Shown piece after piece: positions 27,860 to 37,330 of a DNA stretch of 64,000 bases (position 1 is the stretch's first letter; every line of letters starts with the position of its first letter). This DNA comes from Bacteroidales bacterium (GTDB taxonomy: Bacteria > Bacteroidota > Bacteroidia > Bacteroidales > P3), in assembly GCA_017960475.1 (NCBI GenBank), contig JAGCZH010000025.1, positions 1 to 64,000 on the forward strand, written 5' to 3'. The translations under genes were made by a program, and so were the position numbers. Under the pieces are notes generated by a model. It had not been told where the DNA came from and did not search any database. It saw only the letters and a program-made list of their open reading frames with translations.

Positions 27860-27895
27860 TTGCAAAGATACAAATATTTTGTCGTATCTTTGCAA
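27860..27895 (+). promoter_or_regulatory. Palindromic promoter/operator of GH106-like gene
   Basis: A perfect 12-bp inverted repeat (27860-27871 with 27884-27895) has a 12-nt centre. Its right arm contains the plus-strand -7 match TATCTTTG (27885-27892), and the left arm contains the same element on the minus strand. A TTG at 27860-27862 sits 22 nt before the -7. It starts 29 nt after the regulator stop and lies 11 nt before the glycosidase ATG. It could be an operator, a two-way promoter, or a hairpin in the regulator transcript. Confidence 0.6.
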
Positions 27896-27906
27896 AAATT
27901 TTAGTT

Positions 27907-30687
27907 ATGCGAAAAATCGGCTGCTTGCTCTTACTGCTTCTCGCGTGTGCGCTGGCGCTCCACGCGCAGGACAGAAGCTCGCTCGACCCCTATCGACCCT
28001 GGGTTCGTTGGTGGTGGAATGGCGACAAGGTGGACACCGTCGAACTGAAACGGGAGCTGCAGCTGCTGCACGACGCCGGCATCGGCGGCGTGGAGATCAA
28101 CCCCATCGAGTTTCCTTCCAAACGCTGCGACAGCCTGGGTATCACCTCGCTGGTGTGGCTCAGCGACGACTGGATCACCGCCCTGGAGGCAACCTTGCGC
28201 GAAGCCCGACGCCTCGGCATGGGCTGCGACCTGCTGGTAGGCAGCGGATGGCCTTTCGGATCTGAGACTATCCCCATGGAACATCGTGCGCAGGTGATGC
28301 TGGTCTATGCCACCGAAATAGACTGGTCTAAACCTAAAACAAATATTCCCTTCGTTATCACCAAACAGCAGATATTCAATGCCGTCGACCCTATAGTGAC
28401 AGAACCCAACGCCGATCGTCAGTTTGAACTGGTGGACTTGTTCGTGGTTCCCGATACGGTGCGTAACATACACCAACGCAACAATCTTATTATTCCAGAA
28501 GAAGATTCGATCGAGATTTCACCAATAGCACAACTAGCAACAGGCTGGAATCCATCCCCCAACGGCAGGTATATGCTCTATGCTCTTGTACATTGTACGT
28601 CGTTTGCCAGCGTCATCAATGGCGCTCCCGGCGCATCGGGACCTATTTTGGACCACATGAATCGCAATGCGGTCAGACAATTCCTCGAACGCATGTCGCG
28701 CAAAATGGAGAAACGGTTGGGCCCTATGCGCAATTGGTTGCGCGCCTACTTCGTCGACAGCATGGAGCTGGAAGGGGCAAACTGGACATCCGACTTCGCG
28801 GCTGAATTTCGCCAGCGACGCGGTTACGACCTCATGCCGTGGCTGCCATTTACCATGTTCAAGACTGGTCGGCTTGGCGAAGTGATAAACTATGAATATG
28901 GAGCCGTTCAGTCGCCTAACTTCAAAAAACAGGTGGAGCAGGTGCGCTACGACTTTGAACTCACCAAAGCGGAACTGCTCCACGAACGCTATACTCTCAC
29001 CTTCCTCAACTGGTGCCATGAGCAGGGTGTAAAAGCACGTGCCCAAGCTTACGGTCGCGGATTCTTCCCGCTAGAATCCTCGCTGGGTTATGATATTCCC
29101 GAAGGCGAGAGCTGGACCACAAACTACTTGCGACACCGTGTGGGTGAAGAGATGGGCGACGAGGACTACCGCCGTGGACGCGCTTACACAATGATAAACA
29201 AGTATGTCTCCTCTGCCGCCCATCAAACTGGTAAGCGCATCGTCAGCGCGGAGGAAATGACCAACACCTACCGAGTATTCGAAACCACCCTCGAATTGCT
29301 CAAACTGGGTAGCGACATGAGCGCCATCAGCGGCATCACCCATAGCGTTTGGCATGGTTTCAACTACACTCCACCTCAGGCTGGTTTTCCCGGCTGGGTG
29401 CAATACGGCAGCTATCTCAACGAACAGAACAGCTGGTGGCCATACTTTAAACTCCTCAACGAATATCGCGCTCGCATGAGCACCATCCTTCAAAACTCTG
29501 TGATGCAAACCAATATTGCTATCGTGCTTCCTACCGATCGCATGTGGAGCCAGATAGGCGTCCAGACTGAACCTTTCCCCAACTATCCCAAGGGCAGCAT
29601 CTATGAGGTGCCGCAGCTGCTGTGGGAGGCCATCCATAAGAACGGCGGCAACTGCGACTTCATTTCCCCATGGCAACTATCCCAATCGCAATGGGTGGGC
29701 GATTTTCTCCGCTATGGCGAGAAACACTACGCGGCATTGCTCATCCTCAACGACAATGCCTTGAGTATCATTCGCAAGCAGGATACGCTTCGCGTGCCGC
29801 TGCCTGTCGACGGCCATTATCTGGAATGGTACGCCGAGGTGCAACACCAACAGCAGTTGCCCCATGCCGTCACCATAGAGCAGCCGGACCGTTACCTGCT
29901 GCAAAACCACTACCACAACGACAAGGGCGACCACATTTTCCTTTTCCTCAATGCCCATCTGCGACAGGCCGTCGCCTCCACTGTCCACTTCCCCAGCGAG
30001 TTAATCAACGAGACAGTCATATGGACCTTGGATTGCAACTCTGGCAAATGCCGCACCATCCAGTTAGATGACAGCAACGGCTTTTGGCTCTATCTGCCTC
30101 CCACGGAGAGCATGGTGGTGGTCATTTCCGATGCCATGGGTGACATCGACTGGAGTAGGCTGCAACAGCAGTGGCATCCAGCCTACGACGAAGGGGCCCA
30201 CCAATTCACCATCCCCATGCAGTGGCACGTGCAGCTGCACCATGCCATAGAGGGTTGGACTCAGGACACGGTGATGGAGCAACTTGTAGATCTGCGTCAG
30301 ACACAATACGCCCACTTCTCAGGCACCATCACCTACACCGCCCATCTCCACCTCGACAGCGCAAACCTCGATACTTTACAAGGCGTACAGTACACTCCCG
30401 CCAGTCTCGACATGATGGATTTAGGGGAGGTCTACGACATCTGTCAGCTTTGGGTCAACGGAGTGGACTGCGGCGTGAAATGGTATGGCCGTCGCATCTA
30501 CGACAATATCGACGGTCTCTTTCACCCAGGTGACAACACCGTTGTAATCAAAGTCACCACTACCCTCAACAACTACGTCCACACCCTTACCGACGACAAG
30601 GTCGTGCAGCATTTTGTCCTCAAACGCAACATCCCCACCACACCCACCGGCCTCGTCGGTTTCAATGGTAGAATAACCTTTTATTAG
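27907..30687 (+). CDS. Secreted GH106-like glycoside hydrolase (putative alpha-L-rhamnosidase)
   Basis: This 926-residue enzyme has a signal peptide (about residues 1-20, ending LHAQD). The catalytic region opens with RPWVRWWWNGDKVD and continues to a GIGGVEINPI stretch, the recognisable start of the GH106 family. LLVGSGWPFGSE near 111 and the YFVDSMELEG stretch near 280, which holds candidate catalytic acids, follow. The C-terminus is a beta-sandwich (about 800-900) with LWVNGVDCGVKW, as in galactose-binding-like domains. GH106 enzymes remove alpha-L-rhamnose from pectin. The GH28 gene follows 95 nt downstream, which supports a rhamnogalacturonan role. Assignment to GH106 rather than a sister family is by motif, not by search. 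Confidence 0.8.
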   Translation: MRKIGCLLLLLLACALALHAQDRSSLDPYRPWVRWWWNGDKVDTVELKRELQLLHDAGIGGVEINPIEFPSKRCDSLGITSLVWLSDDWITALEATLREARRLGMGCDLLVGSGWPFGSETIPMEHRAQVMLVYATEIDWSKPKTNIPFVITKQQIFNAVDPIVTEPNADRQFELVDLFVVPDTVRNIHQRNNLIIPEEDSIEISPIAQLATGWNPSPNGRYMLYALVHCTSFASVINGAPGASGPILDHMNRNAVRQFLERMSRKMEKRLGPMRNWLRAYFVDSMELEGANWTSDFAAEFRQRRGYDLMPWLPFTMFKTGRLGEVINYEYGAVQSPNFKKQVEQVRYDFELTKAELLHERYTLTFLNWCHEQGVKARAQAYGRGFFPLESSLGYDIPEGESWTTNYLRHRVGEEMGDEDYRRGRAYTMINKYVSSAAHQTGKRIVSAEEMTNTYRVFETTLELLKLGSDMSAISGITHSVWHGFNYTPPQAGFPGWVQYGSYLNEQNSWWPYFKLLNEYRARMSTILQNSVMQTNIAIVLPTDRMWSQIGVQTEPFPNYPKGSIYEVPQLLWEAIHKNGGNCDFISPWQLSQSQWVGDFLRYGEKHYAALLILNDNALSIIRKQDTLRVPLPVDGHYLEWYAEVQHQQQLPHAVTIEQPDRYLLQNHYHNDKGDHIFLFLNAHLRQAVASTVHFPSELINETVIWTLDCNSGKCRTIQLDDSNGFWLYLPPTESMVVVISDAMGDIDWSRLQQQWHPAYDEGAHQFTIPMQWHVQLHHAIEGWTQDTVMEQLVDLRQTQYAHFSGTITYTAHLHLDSANLDTLQGVQYTPASLDMMDLGEVYDICQLWVNGVDCGVKWYGRRIYDNIDGLFHPGDNTVVIKVTTTLNNYVHTLTDDKVVQHFVLKRNIPTTPTGLVGFNGRITFY

Positions 30688-30782
30688 ATGTATGATGTGT
30701 GATGTATTTTTCTTTATTCTTTTTATCAACACCATTGCTTAATATTATCAATACCACTGCCAAATCCATTTCTCCACAGCCC

Positions 30783-32669
30783 ATGAAACGTATCTTTTTA
30801 ATAATAGCACTTATCGCTGCTTGGCTGCCCTGCCAGGCACAACGTCTATATGTTACCGACTTCGATGCCAAGGGCGACGGCGTCACCCTCTGCACCCGCA
30901 ACCTGCAGGCTGCCATCGACAGCGCCAACGCAACATACAGACGGACCGACACGAAACAGACCGTCGTCGTGCCACCGGGGCAGTATGTCAGCGGCACGCT
31001 CTACCTCAAGAGCGGCGTGACACTCCACCTCGAGCGTGGCGCCACATTGCTGGGCTCCACCAACCCCTTCGACTACATCAAAGACTCTTCCGTGCGCTGG
31101 ACGGCCTTTATCTTCGCCATAATGCAGCACGATATCGGCATCACCGGACAGGGCACCATCGACGGCCGCGGATGGGAGGTGGCTAACAATATGGTGAGCT
31201 TCATTCATAATGGTCTCGTCGACGACCCGTTAAAATACGACCGCCCTAATGAAACCAACCGCCCGGAAAATATCCATTTCCGTGAATGCGAACATATAGT
31301 AGTCAGAGACATCACCCTCCGCAACCCTGCTAGCTGGAACCAACAGTACGACAAATGCCGCCACTTGCTCATCGAGAACCAGACTGTGGACAGCAAATGT
31401 TACTGGAACAACGATGGTGTCGACATCGTTGACTGCCAGCATGTGGTGATACGCAACTGTACAATGGATGCCGCCGATGACGTTTTCTGCTTCAAAAGCC
31501 ACAGCGCCGACGGCATCTCTGAGGATGTGTTGGTGGAAAACTGCACTGGCCGTTCCTCGGCCAATGGCATCAAGTTCGGCACTATGACCCGCGGCACCTT
31601 CCGCCATTTCCGCTTCCACAACATAACCATCTACGACACTTACCGCAGTGCCATAACCATAGCTTCCGTGGATGGCGGCGCCCTGCAGGATATCGTTATC
31701 GACGGCCTTCGCGCAACCCATACTGGCAACCCAATATTCCTGCGTTTCGCCGAACGGCGCCAAGGCATCGTGAATCCCTGTCTGAAGGATATAGTCATCA
31801 AAAACGTTTATGTGGAAGTACCAGCCCAAAAGCCTGATGCGGGCTACAGCTACGAGGGCCCTGTGGAGGATCTGCCTCGCAACATTTCTCCTTCTTCCAT
31901 AGTGGGCACTCCTGGACACAGAATCGAAAACATCACCCTCGAGAATGTCGAGATACACTACCCTGGCGGCAGCGACAGCAGCTATGCCTTTTGCGGCTCC
32001 GACGCCAAGTCGTTGGCAGCAATAGCGGAACGCACTACTCAATACCCCGAGTTTTCAATGTTCAAGGAACTTCCCGCCTGGGGCCTCTACTTGCGACATG
32101 CCGACAATATCGTGCTTCGTAACGTCCATATGACTGTGGGCGGACGGGACTACCGTCCCTGTATCGTCGCCGACGATGTCAACGGTCTCACCATCGTCGA
32201 CTCTCGACCAACAACGCCACAGACTCTTGTTGCCAACGGCTGCACCCATGTGAAGGCTCCCGGCTTCCGCATCGTGAAGCAACGACCCCTCGACGCCTCA
32301 TCTGTATTTACAACCACTTCGCCTCAGGACAACACCGACAACTATGGCAAACTCTACAAAGCCTCACGTTTCGGCATCAAAAACAACGGCACAACAATCA
32401 ACACCAACTCCATACAACACGCCGTAAACTATATATCACAGCATGGCGGCGGCTGTTTGGAGTTCTATGTGGGTCGCTATCTGACAGGCACCGTGTATAT
32501 CCCTAACAACGTGCATATACACCTGCATGAGGGTGCCATCATTGTTCCTTCACCAAACCCCTATGACCATAAACAGATAAGCCCTACGGCCCCTCTGATA
32601 TTTAAAGACCCCTCCGTCCGCCCGACAGGATTAGGCTTCATAGAACAATTGTCTCAAATCGAACGTTAG
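30783..32669 (+). CDS. GH28 polygalacturonase with repeated N-terminal module at C-terminus
   Basis: This pectinase of about 628 residues has a signal peptide ending near CQAQR. The right-handed beta-helix carries the GH28 hallmarks: WNNDGVDIVDC (catalytic-Asp motif NxDG), AADDVFCFKS (DD motif) and the SSANGIKFGT region in place of GHG. The first module (about 20-110: D-A-K-GDG, QAAID, VVVPPGQYVSGTLYLKSG, then RGATLLGS) is echoed by the last 110 residues (KNNGT, QHAVN, YVGRYLTGTVYIPNNVHIHL, then EGAIIVPS). ATG 30783 is chosen because it begins the signal peptide; the frame is open from 30699. It follows the GH106-like gene in the same direction. Confidence 0.88.
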   Translation: MKRIFLIIALIAAWLPCQAQRLYVTDFDAKGDGVTLCTRNLQAAIDSANATYRRTDTKQTVVVPPGQYVSGTLYLKSGVTLHLERGATLLGSTNPFDYIKDSSVRWTAFIFAIMQHDIGITGQGTIDGRGWEVANNMVSFIHNGLVDDPLKYDRPNETNRPENIHFRECEHIVVRDITLRNPASWNQQYDKCRHLLIENQTVDSKCYWNNDGVDIVDCQHVVIRNCTMDAADDVFCFKSHSADGISEDVLVENCTGRSSANGIKFGTMTRGTFRHFRFHNITIYDTYRSAITIASVDGGALQDIVIDGLRATHTGNPIFLRFAERRQGIVNPCLKDIVIKNVYVEVPAQKPDAGYSYEGPVEDLPRNISPSSIVGTPGHRIENITLENVEIHYPGGSDSSYAFCGSDAKSLAAIAERTTQYPEFSMFKELPAWGLYLRHADNIVLRNVHMTVGGRDYRPCIVADDVNGLTIVDSRPTTPQTLVANGCTHVKAPGFRIVKQRPLDASSVFTTTSPQDNTDNYGKLYKASRFGIKNNGTTINTNSIQHAVNYISQHGGGCLEFYVGRYLTGTVYIPNNVHIHLHEGAIIVPSPNPYDHKQISPTAPLIFKDPSVRPTGLGFIEQLSQIER

Positions 32670-32910
32670 CATACGGTTCATTGTCTACTTAATTCTTCAT
32701 CGTTTGATCCGATAATTTATCAGAACTGGTATCCACAGACCTGACATTTGTACGGCTGATTTCGTCTACATACCCTGCTCTTCTTGGTCATTTATGATCT
32801 TTATGCAGGATTATTTTTCCTTATCTAGACTTTTATATTTTTCTGTGATATAAATATCTGTTATTCCTCATAGTCTCAACCTGCATTATAGCCCATAAGC
32901 TGACAATATA

Positions 32911-32949
32911 AAAAAACAGGAGCGCATAAAAATGCACTCCTGCTTTTTT
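32911..32949 (-). terminator. Rho-independent terminator of the ribosomal cluster
   Basis: An 11-bp stem with one G-T pair (32917-32927 with 32932-32942) and an AAAA loop is flanked by six A on one side and six T on the other. It can stop transcription in both directions: the rplQ end on the minus strand, and read-through from GH28 on the plus strand. The rest of the 294-nt spacer (32670-32910) shows nothing recognisable. Confidence 0.9.
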
Positions 32950-32963
32950 GAAAAGTAAGATAT

Positions 32964-33470
32964 TTACTCAGCTTTGTTTTCAGTAGCCTCGGCTTCGGGA
33001 GTTGTTTCGACAGTAGCAGTTTCGGCAGTGGCAGCCTCTTCGGCTTTCTTGCCACCACGGCTACGGCGAGTGCTCTTAGCCTTCTTAGCCTTAGGCTCTT
33101 TCAACATGTTCTCGTTGTAGTCAACGAGTTCAATAATGCACATTTCGGCGTTATCACCTTTGCGGATGCCGGTTTTAAGGATACGGGTATATCCGCCAGG
33201 ACGATTTGCGATTTTCTGTGAAACCTCACGGAAAAGTTCATTGACAGCTTCTTTACTATGAAGATAGCTGAAAACGATACGGCGGTTATGTGTTGAATCC
33301 TCTTTTGAACGATTGATGATAGGCTCAACATAAACTCTTAAGGCTTTGGCTTTGGCCAGAGTCGTTTCAAGTCTTTTATGCATTATCAAAGACGTGGCCA
33401 TATTTGACATCATCGCAACTCTGTGCGAATGAGTTCTAGACAAATGATTTACTTTGCAACCGTGTCTCAT
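32964..33470 (-). CDS. rplQ: 50S ribosomal protein L17
   Basis: L17 lies near the tunnel exit of the large subunit. The first 125 residues are the standard fold ([17 protein letters not shown] start, [17 protein letters not shown] near 37). They are followed by a lysine-rich stretch and then an Ala/Glu/Thr acidic tail to residue 168, about 40 residues more than E. coli L17, as is usual in Bacteroidetes. It is the last gene of the cluster, 5 nt after rpoA, just before the terminator. Confidence 0.98.
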   Translation of the reverse strand: MRHGCKVNHLSRTHSHRVAMMSNMATSLIMHKRLETTLAKAKALRVYVEPIINRSKEDSTHNRRIVFSYLHSKEAVNELFREVSQKIANRPGGYTRILKTGIRKGDNAEMCIIELVDYNENMLKEPKAKKAKSTRRSRGGKKAEEAATAETATVETTPEAEATENKAE

Positions 33471-33475
33471 AATTC

Positions 33476-34468
33476 TTATTCTTTATCTAATTTATACTTT
33501 GAAATGTTCATGCCGAAATCCAGATTTTTGGAGGCAACAAGATTTTCGAGCTCGATGAGTGACTTTTTGCCGAAGTTTCTGAATTTAAGCAAATCAGCTT
33601 TATTATAGGAAACCAGATCTCCCAGAGTCTCAACCTCGGCAGCCTTGAGGCAATTGAGGGCACGGACAGAGAGGTCAAGATCAATCAGCTTGGTCTTGAG
33701 CAGCTGACGGGTATGGAGAGTATTCTCATCGAATTCCTCAACGACCTGTTTGGGTTCGAGTTCAAGAGAGATGCGTTCATCGCTGAACAGCATGAAATGC
33801 TGAATAAGGATGGTGGCAGCCTCTTTCAGAGCCTCCTTAGGATGGATAGAGCCATCTGTCTGGATATCGAAAGTAAGCTTCTCATAGTCGGTTTTTTGCT
33901 CAACACGATAATCGTTGACCTCCATCTGAACATTTTTGATAGGCGTATGGATAGAGTCGATAGCGATAACACCTATCGGGTCGCCCGGTTTCTTATTCTC
34001 ATCTGACGGAACATAACCACGACCCTTCTCGATAGTGAGTTCGATTTTAAGGCTTGTGGTAGGTTCCATGTGGCATATCTCCACATCAGGATTGAGAACT
34101 TGGAAACCCTGCAGATATTCGTTGAGGTCACCAGCTTTGAAGACATTTTTCTCGACAATTTCGAAACTGATCTTTTCCGAGTCAGTGTCTTCCACCTGAC
34201 GGCGGAAGCGAACCTGTTTCAGGTTGAGGATAATATCGGTCATATCCTCCACCACACCTGGCAGAGAGGAGAACTCATGGTCGACACCATCGATACGCAC
34301 CGAAGTGATTGCAAAGCCCTCGAGAGAGGACAGTAGGACGCGGCGCAGTGCGTTGCCGATAGTAATACCATAGCCTGGCTCAAGAGGACGGAATTCGAAA
34401 GTTCCTCTGAAGTCGTCAGCTTCAAGCATCACGACCTTGTCTGGTTGTTGAAAAGCTAATATTGACAT
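33476..34468 (-). CDS. rpoA: DNA-directed RNA polymerase subunit alpha
   Basis: Alpha dimerises to nucleate RNA polymerase assembly. The 330 residues show the N-terminal assembly domain ([20 protein letters not shown] near 28-46) and the C-terminal DNA/activator-binding domain ([20 protein letters not shown] near 250, ending [20 protein letters not shown]). It is placed between rpsD and rplQ as in the alpha operon of most bacteria, with a 99-nt gap from rpsD. Confidence 0.99.
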   Translation of the reverse strand: MSILAFQQPDKVVMLEADDFRGTFEFRPLEPGYGITIGNALRRVLLSSLEGFAITSVRIDGVDHEFSSLPGVVEDMTDIILNLKQVRFRRQVEDTDSEKISFEIVEKNVFKAGDLNEYLQGFQVLNPDVEICHMEPTTSLKIELTIEKGRGYVPSDENKKPGDPIGVIAIDSIHTPIKNVQMEVNDYRVEQKTDYEKLTFDIQTDGSIHPKEALKEAATILIQHFMLFSDERISLELEPKQVVEEFDENTLHTRQLLKTKLIDLDLSVRALNCLKAAEVETLGDLVSYNKADLLKFRNFGKKSLIELENLVASKNLDFGMNISKYKLDKE

Positions 34469-34567
34469 TTACTGTTGTTTTTTACTTTATTGATTCCTTG
34501 TGTAGTTATAACCACACTAGGCTAACATTCCTAAAATGAATTGAATTGAGTTACTCCCTACAGGCTA

Positions 34568-35173
34568 TTATTTCGAGTAGAGTTCGACGATCAACTGTTC
34601 GTTGATGTTCTCAGGGATATCAGCGCGTTGAGGGTAATTCATGAACTTGCCCGACATCATAGCGCCATCCCACTCGAGCCAAGAATAGTTGTTGGCGCGG
34701 GAAGCCAGAGAGTCAGTGATAATCTCCAAAGATTTGGAGCGTTCGCGGACAGAAACGATATCACCTTCTTTCAACGAATAGGAAGGAATGTTTACCACAG
34801 CGCCATTGACGGTGATGTGGCGATGGGACACGAGTTGGCGAGCCTGAGCGCGTGTACGGGCAATGCCGAGGCGATACACGACGTTGTCGAGGCGGGACTC
34901 GATAAGTTGAAGGAGGACCTCACCGGTGATACCACCGCGACGGGAAGCCTCTTCATATATTTTCACGAATTGGCGTTCAAGAATGCCATAGGTGTACTTC
35001 GCTTTCTGTTTCTCCTGGAGCTGAATACCATATTCAGAGGTCTTGCTACGGCGTTTGCTCTGTCCGTGCATACCAGGAGCATAAGGTTTTCTTTCGTAGT
35101 TCTTGTCAGGACCGTAGATAGGCTCGTGGAACTTTCTTGCAACTTTGGTTTTAGGACCTGTATATCTTGCCAT
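34568..35173 (-). CDS. rpsD: 30S ribosomal protein S4
   Basis: S4 starts assembly of the small subunit by binding 16S rRNA. The 201 residues begin [15 protein letters not shown] and include the S4 RNA-binding motif [20 protein letters not shown] near 92. The N-terminal zinc cysteines of some S4 proteins are absent, so this is the cysteine-free form. It is 43 nt downstream of rpsK. Confidence 0.98.
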   Translation of the reverse strand: MARYTGPKTKVARKFHEPIYGPDKNYERKPYAPGMHGQSKRRSKTSEYGIQLQEKQKAKYTYGILERQFVKIYEEASRRGGITGEVLLQLIESRLDNVVYRLGIARTRAQARQLVSHRHITVNGAVVNIPSYSLKEGDIVSVRERSKSLEIITDSLASRANNYSWLEWDGAMMSGKFMNYPQRADIPENINEQLIVELYSK

Positions 35174-35216
35174 TTTATTCTATTTTTAAATTTTAATGTT
35201 AAAATAACGTTAAAAA

Positions 35217-35606
35217 TTACACACGGCGACGTTTAGGAGGACGGCAACCATTGTGCGGAAGTGGGGTGATGTCGACAATTTCGGTGACCTCAATACCACA
35301 GCCGTTGATTGCACGTATTGCAGATTCACGTCCTGAACCAGGTCCCTTGACGAAGACCTTGACTTTGCGTAGGCCCAAATCATAAGCAACTTTACCGCAA
35401 TCTTCCGCAGCCATCTGAGCGGCATACGGAGTGTTTTTCTTCGATCCGCGGAAGCCCATTTTTCCAGCTGACGACCAAGAAATCACTTGTCCGGCATTAT
35501 TTGTCAACGATACAATGACGTTGTTGAAGGATGCAAAGATGCATGCTCTTCCTTGAGGTTCAACTTTTACGACTCTTTTTTTAGTCGGTTTAGAAGTTTT
35601 TGCCAT
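35217..35606 (-). CDS. rpsK: 30S ribosomal protein S11
   Basis: S11 forms part of the mRNA exit platform. The 129 residues contain [20 protein letters not shown] near 21, the [11 protein letters not shown] segment near 92, and end with the basic [13 protein letters not shown] tail that contacts rRNA. It follows rpsM by 65 nt. Confidence 0.98.
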   Translation of the reverse strand: MAKTSKPTKKRVVKVEPQGRACIFASFNNVIVSLTNNAGQVISWSSAGKMGFRGSKKNTPYAAQMAAEDCGKVAYDLGLRKVKVFVKGPGSGRESAIRAINGCGIEVTEIVDITPLPHNGCRPPKRRRV

Positions 35607-35671
35607 AATTTTCTTTTACTTGCTTGATTTTACAATTCTAAGCGGCGTTTCTCACAGCCGCATGCTCCGGA

Positions 35672-36052
35672 TTATGCTTTAGGAGCTTTCTTCTTGTTAG
35701 CGATAGTTTTCTTCTTACCCTTGCGAGTGCGGGCGTTGTTTTTGGTGCTCTGACCACGGAGAGGAAGGCCAAGACGATGACGTATTCCGCGGTAGCAGCC
35801 AATGTCCATGAGACGCTTGATGTTCATCTGGACTTCAGAGCGCAAAGCACCTTCGACCTTATACTCATCATTGATGATGGTACGCAGTGCGTTCTGCTCA
35901 TCGTCTGTCCAATCCTGAACTTTCTTGTTCTCATCGATACCGGCCTTAGCCAGAATTTCAGAAGCAAGGCTTCTTCCGATTCCGTAGATATAGGTCAGAC
36001 CTATAACGCCTCTTTTGTTTTTGGGTAAGTCAATACCTGCAATTCTTGCCAT
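35672..36052 (-). CDS. rpsM: 30S ribosomal protein S13
   Basis: S13 sits in the head of the small subunit and bridges to L5 and the P-site tRNA. The 126 residues start [15 protein letters not shown], have the [13 protein letters not shown] helix-hairpin near 23 and a [17 protein letters not shown] segment near 87, and end in a lysine-rich tail. Confidence 0.98.
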   Translation of the reverse strand: MARIAGIDLPKNKRGVIGLTYIYGIGRSLASEILAKAGIDENKKVQDWTDDEQNALRTIINDEYKVEGALRSEVQMNIKRLMDIGCYRGIRHRLGLPLRGQSTKNNARTRKGKKKTIANKKKAPKA

Positions 36053-36077
36053 AAATAGAAATTACTTTTTTTGTTAA

Positions 36078-36194
36078 TTAACCCTGTCTTTGTTTGAATT
36101 TTGGGTTTTTCTTGTTGATTACATAAACAATCCCCTTGCGGCGAACAACTTTGCATTCAGGAGATCTTTTCTTAACTGAAACTCTTACTTTCAT
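36078..36194 (-). CDS. rpmJ: 50S ribosomal protein L36 (cysteine-poor form)
   Basis: This 38-codon gene encodes a short basic protein that begins [20 protein letters not shown] and ends KFKQRQG, the typical L36 ends. Only one cysteine remains where zinc-binding L36 has three Cys and one His, so it should not hold zinc. It lies between infA and rpsM; the 124-nt spacer on the infA side shows no further gene. Confidence 0.95.
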   Translation of the reverse strand: MKVRVSVKKRSPECKVVRRKGIVYVINKKNPKFKQRQG

Positions 36195-36318
36195 TGTTTA
36201 TTGTTGTTTTTTTTGGATGTTTAAGGTGTGGCGAGGCTTGTGATGACCATGAAGGTCTATATTAGAGTAGGTTGTCCATACTGTTGACAGCAATAGTGTA
36301 ACCTCTACGCATTTGAGA

Positions 36319-36537
36319 TTATTTGTGACGATAGGTAATTCGTCCCTTTGTCAAATCGTAGGGCGACATTTCTATCTGCACTTTGTCGCCAGGGAGAATC
36401 TTGATATAGTGCATACGCATCTTACCGGAAATGTGGGCAATGATTACATGTCCGTTTTCCAACTCGACACGAAACATAGCGTTGCCTAGTGATTCAACCA
36501 CGGTGCCGTCCAATTGTATAGAAGCCTGTTTTGCCAT
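36319..36537 (-). CDS. infA: Translation initiation factor IF-1
   Basis: IF-1 occupies the A site during initiation. The 72 residues form the OB-fold pattern: [33 protein letters not shown] and the closing [11 protein letters not shown]. The length and ends are standard. It lies 11 nt after map in the transcription direction. Confidence 0.98.
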   Translation of the reverse strand: MAKQASIQLDGTVVESLGNAMFRVELENGHVIIAHISGKMRMHYIKILPGDKVQIEMSPYDLTKGRITYRHK

Positions 36538-36548
36538 ATAATACTGAG

Positions 36549-37316
36549 TTATTTGTTTTCAATAAATTCAAAACTGGAAAGAATTTCCGGTCCGTTAGCG
36601 CCAATAGCCACGGTATGCTCAAAATGAGCGGCTGGCTTACCATCTTTTGTGCGGCAAGTCCAACCATCGGTCTGGGAGAACTTAACGTTTTTAGAGCCCA
36701 TAGTAATCATAGGCTCCACAGCGATAACCATACCTTGTTTAAGTAATACACCCGTACCAGGAATACCGTAGTTGGGCACATTAGGCGACTCGTGCATTTT
36801 GAAACCGACGCCATGTCCGCACAATTCACGGACAACTCCGTATCCATTTTTTTCGGCATGAGACTGGACAGCATGTCCGATGTCTCCAAGACGATTGCCC
36901 GCTTTGCATTTTTCGAGGCCAAGATAGAGACATTCCTTGGTGACCTTGAGCAAGCGCTGCATATCAGTTGAAACCTCGCCGACGGCGAATGTGTAGGCAG
37001 AGTCCCCCACATAACCGTCAAGTTCGATAACACAGTCAACGGAGACGTTGTCGCCTTCGTTGATGAAGAGATCTCCGGGAATACCATGAACAACGACATC
37101 GTTCACAGAGATACACAATGCCGAAGGGAATCCCTCGTAGCCTTTACATAGAGGTTTGCCATGATTGTCGAGAATAAACTGCTCACCAATCTGGTCGAGG
37201 AACTTAGTGGTAACGCCGGGACGAATATGGCGGCCCACCTCTGCCAGCGTTTGGCCGACGAGGAGGGCTGCCTTACGGATAAGCTCAATCTCTTCTTGTG
37301 TTTTGAGTGTTATCAT
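36549..37316 (-). CDS. map: Type I methionine aminopeptidase
   Basis: Map removes the initiator methionine from new proteins. In 255 residues the metal-site residues can be placed in [19 protein letters not shown] (two Asp, near 94-110), HGVGFKMHE (His near 170), EPMITMG (Glu) and the C-terminal HFEHTVAI (Glu). No N-terminal SH3-binding or zinc extension is present, as in other type Ia enzymes. It lies 14 nt downstream of secY. Confidence 0.97.
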   Translation of the reverse strand: MITLKTQEEIELIRKAALLVGQTLAEVGRHIRPGVTTKFLDQIGEQFILDNHGKPLCKGYEGFPSALCISVNDVVVHGIPGDLFINEGDNVSVDCVIELDGYVGDSAYTFAVGEVSTDMQRLLKVTKECLYLGLEKCKAGNRLGDIGHAVQSHAEKNGYGVVRELCGHGVGFKMHESPNVPNYGIPGTGVLLKQGMVIAVEPMITMGSKNVKFSQTDGWTCRTKDGKPAAHFEHTVAIGANGPEILSSFEFIENK

Positions 37317-37330
37317 TTCGTCCGAGATAT

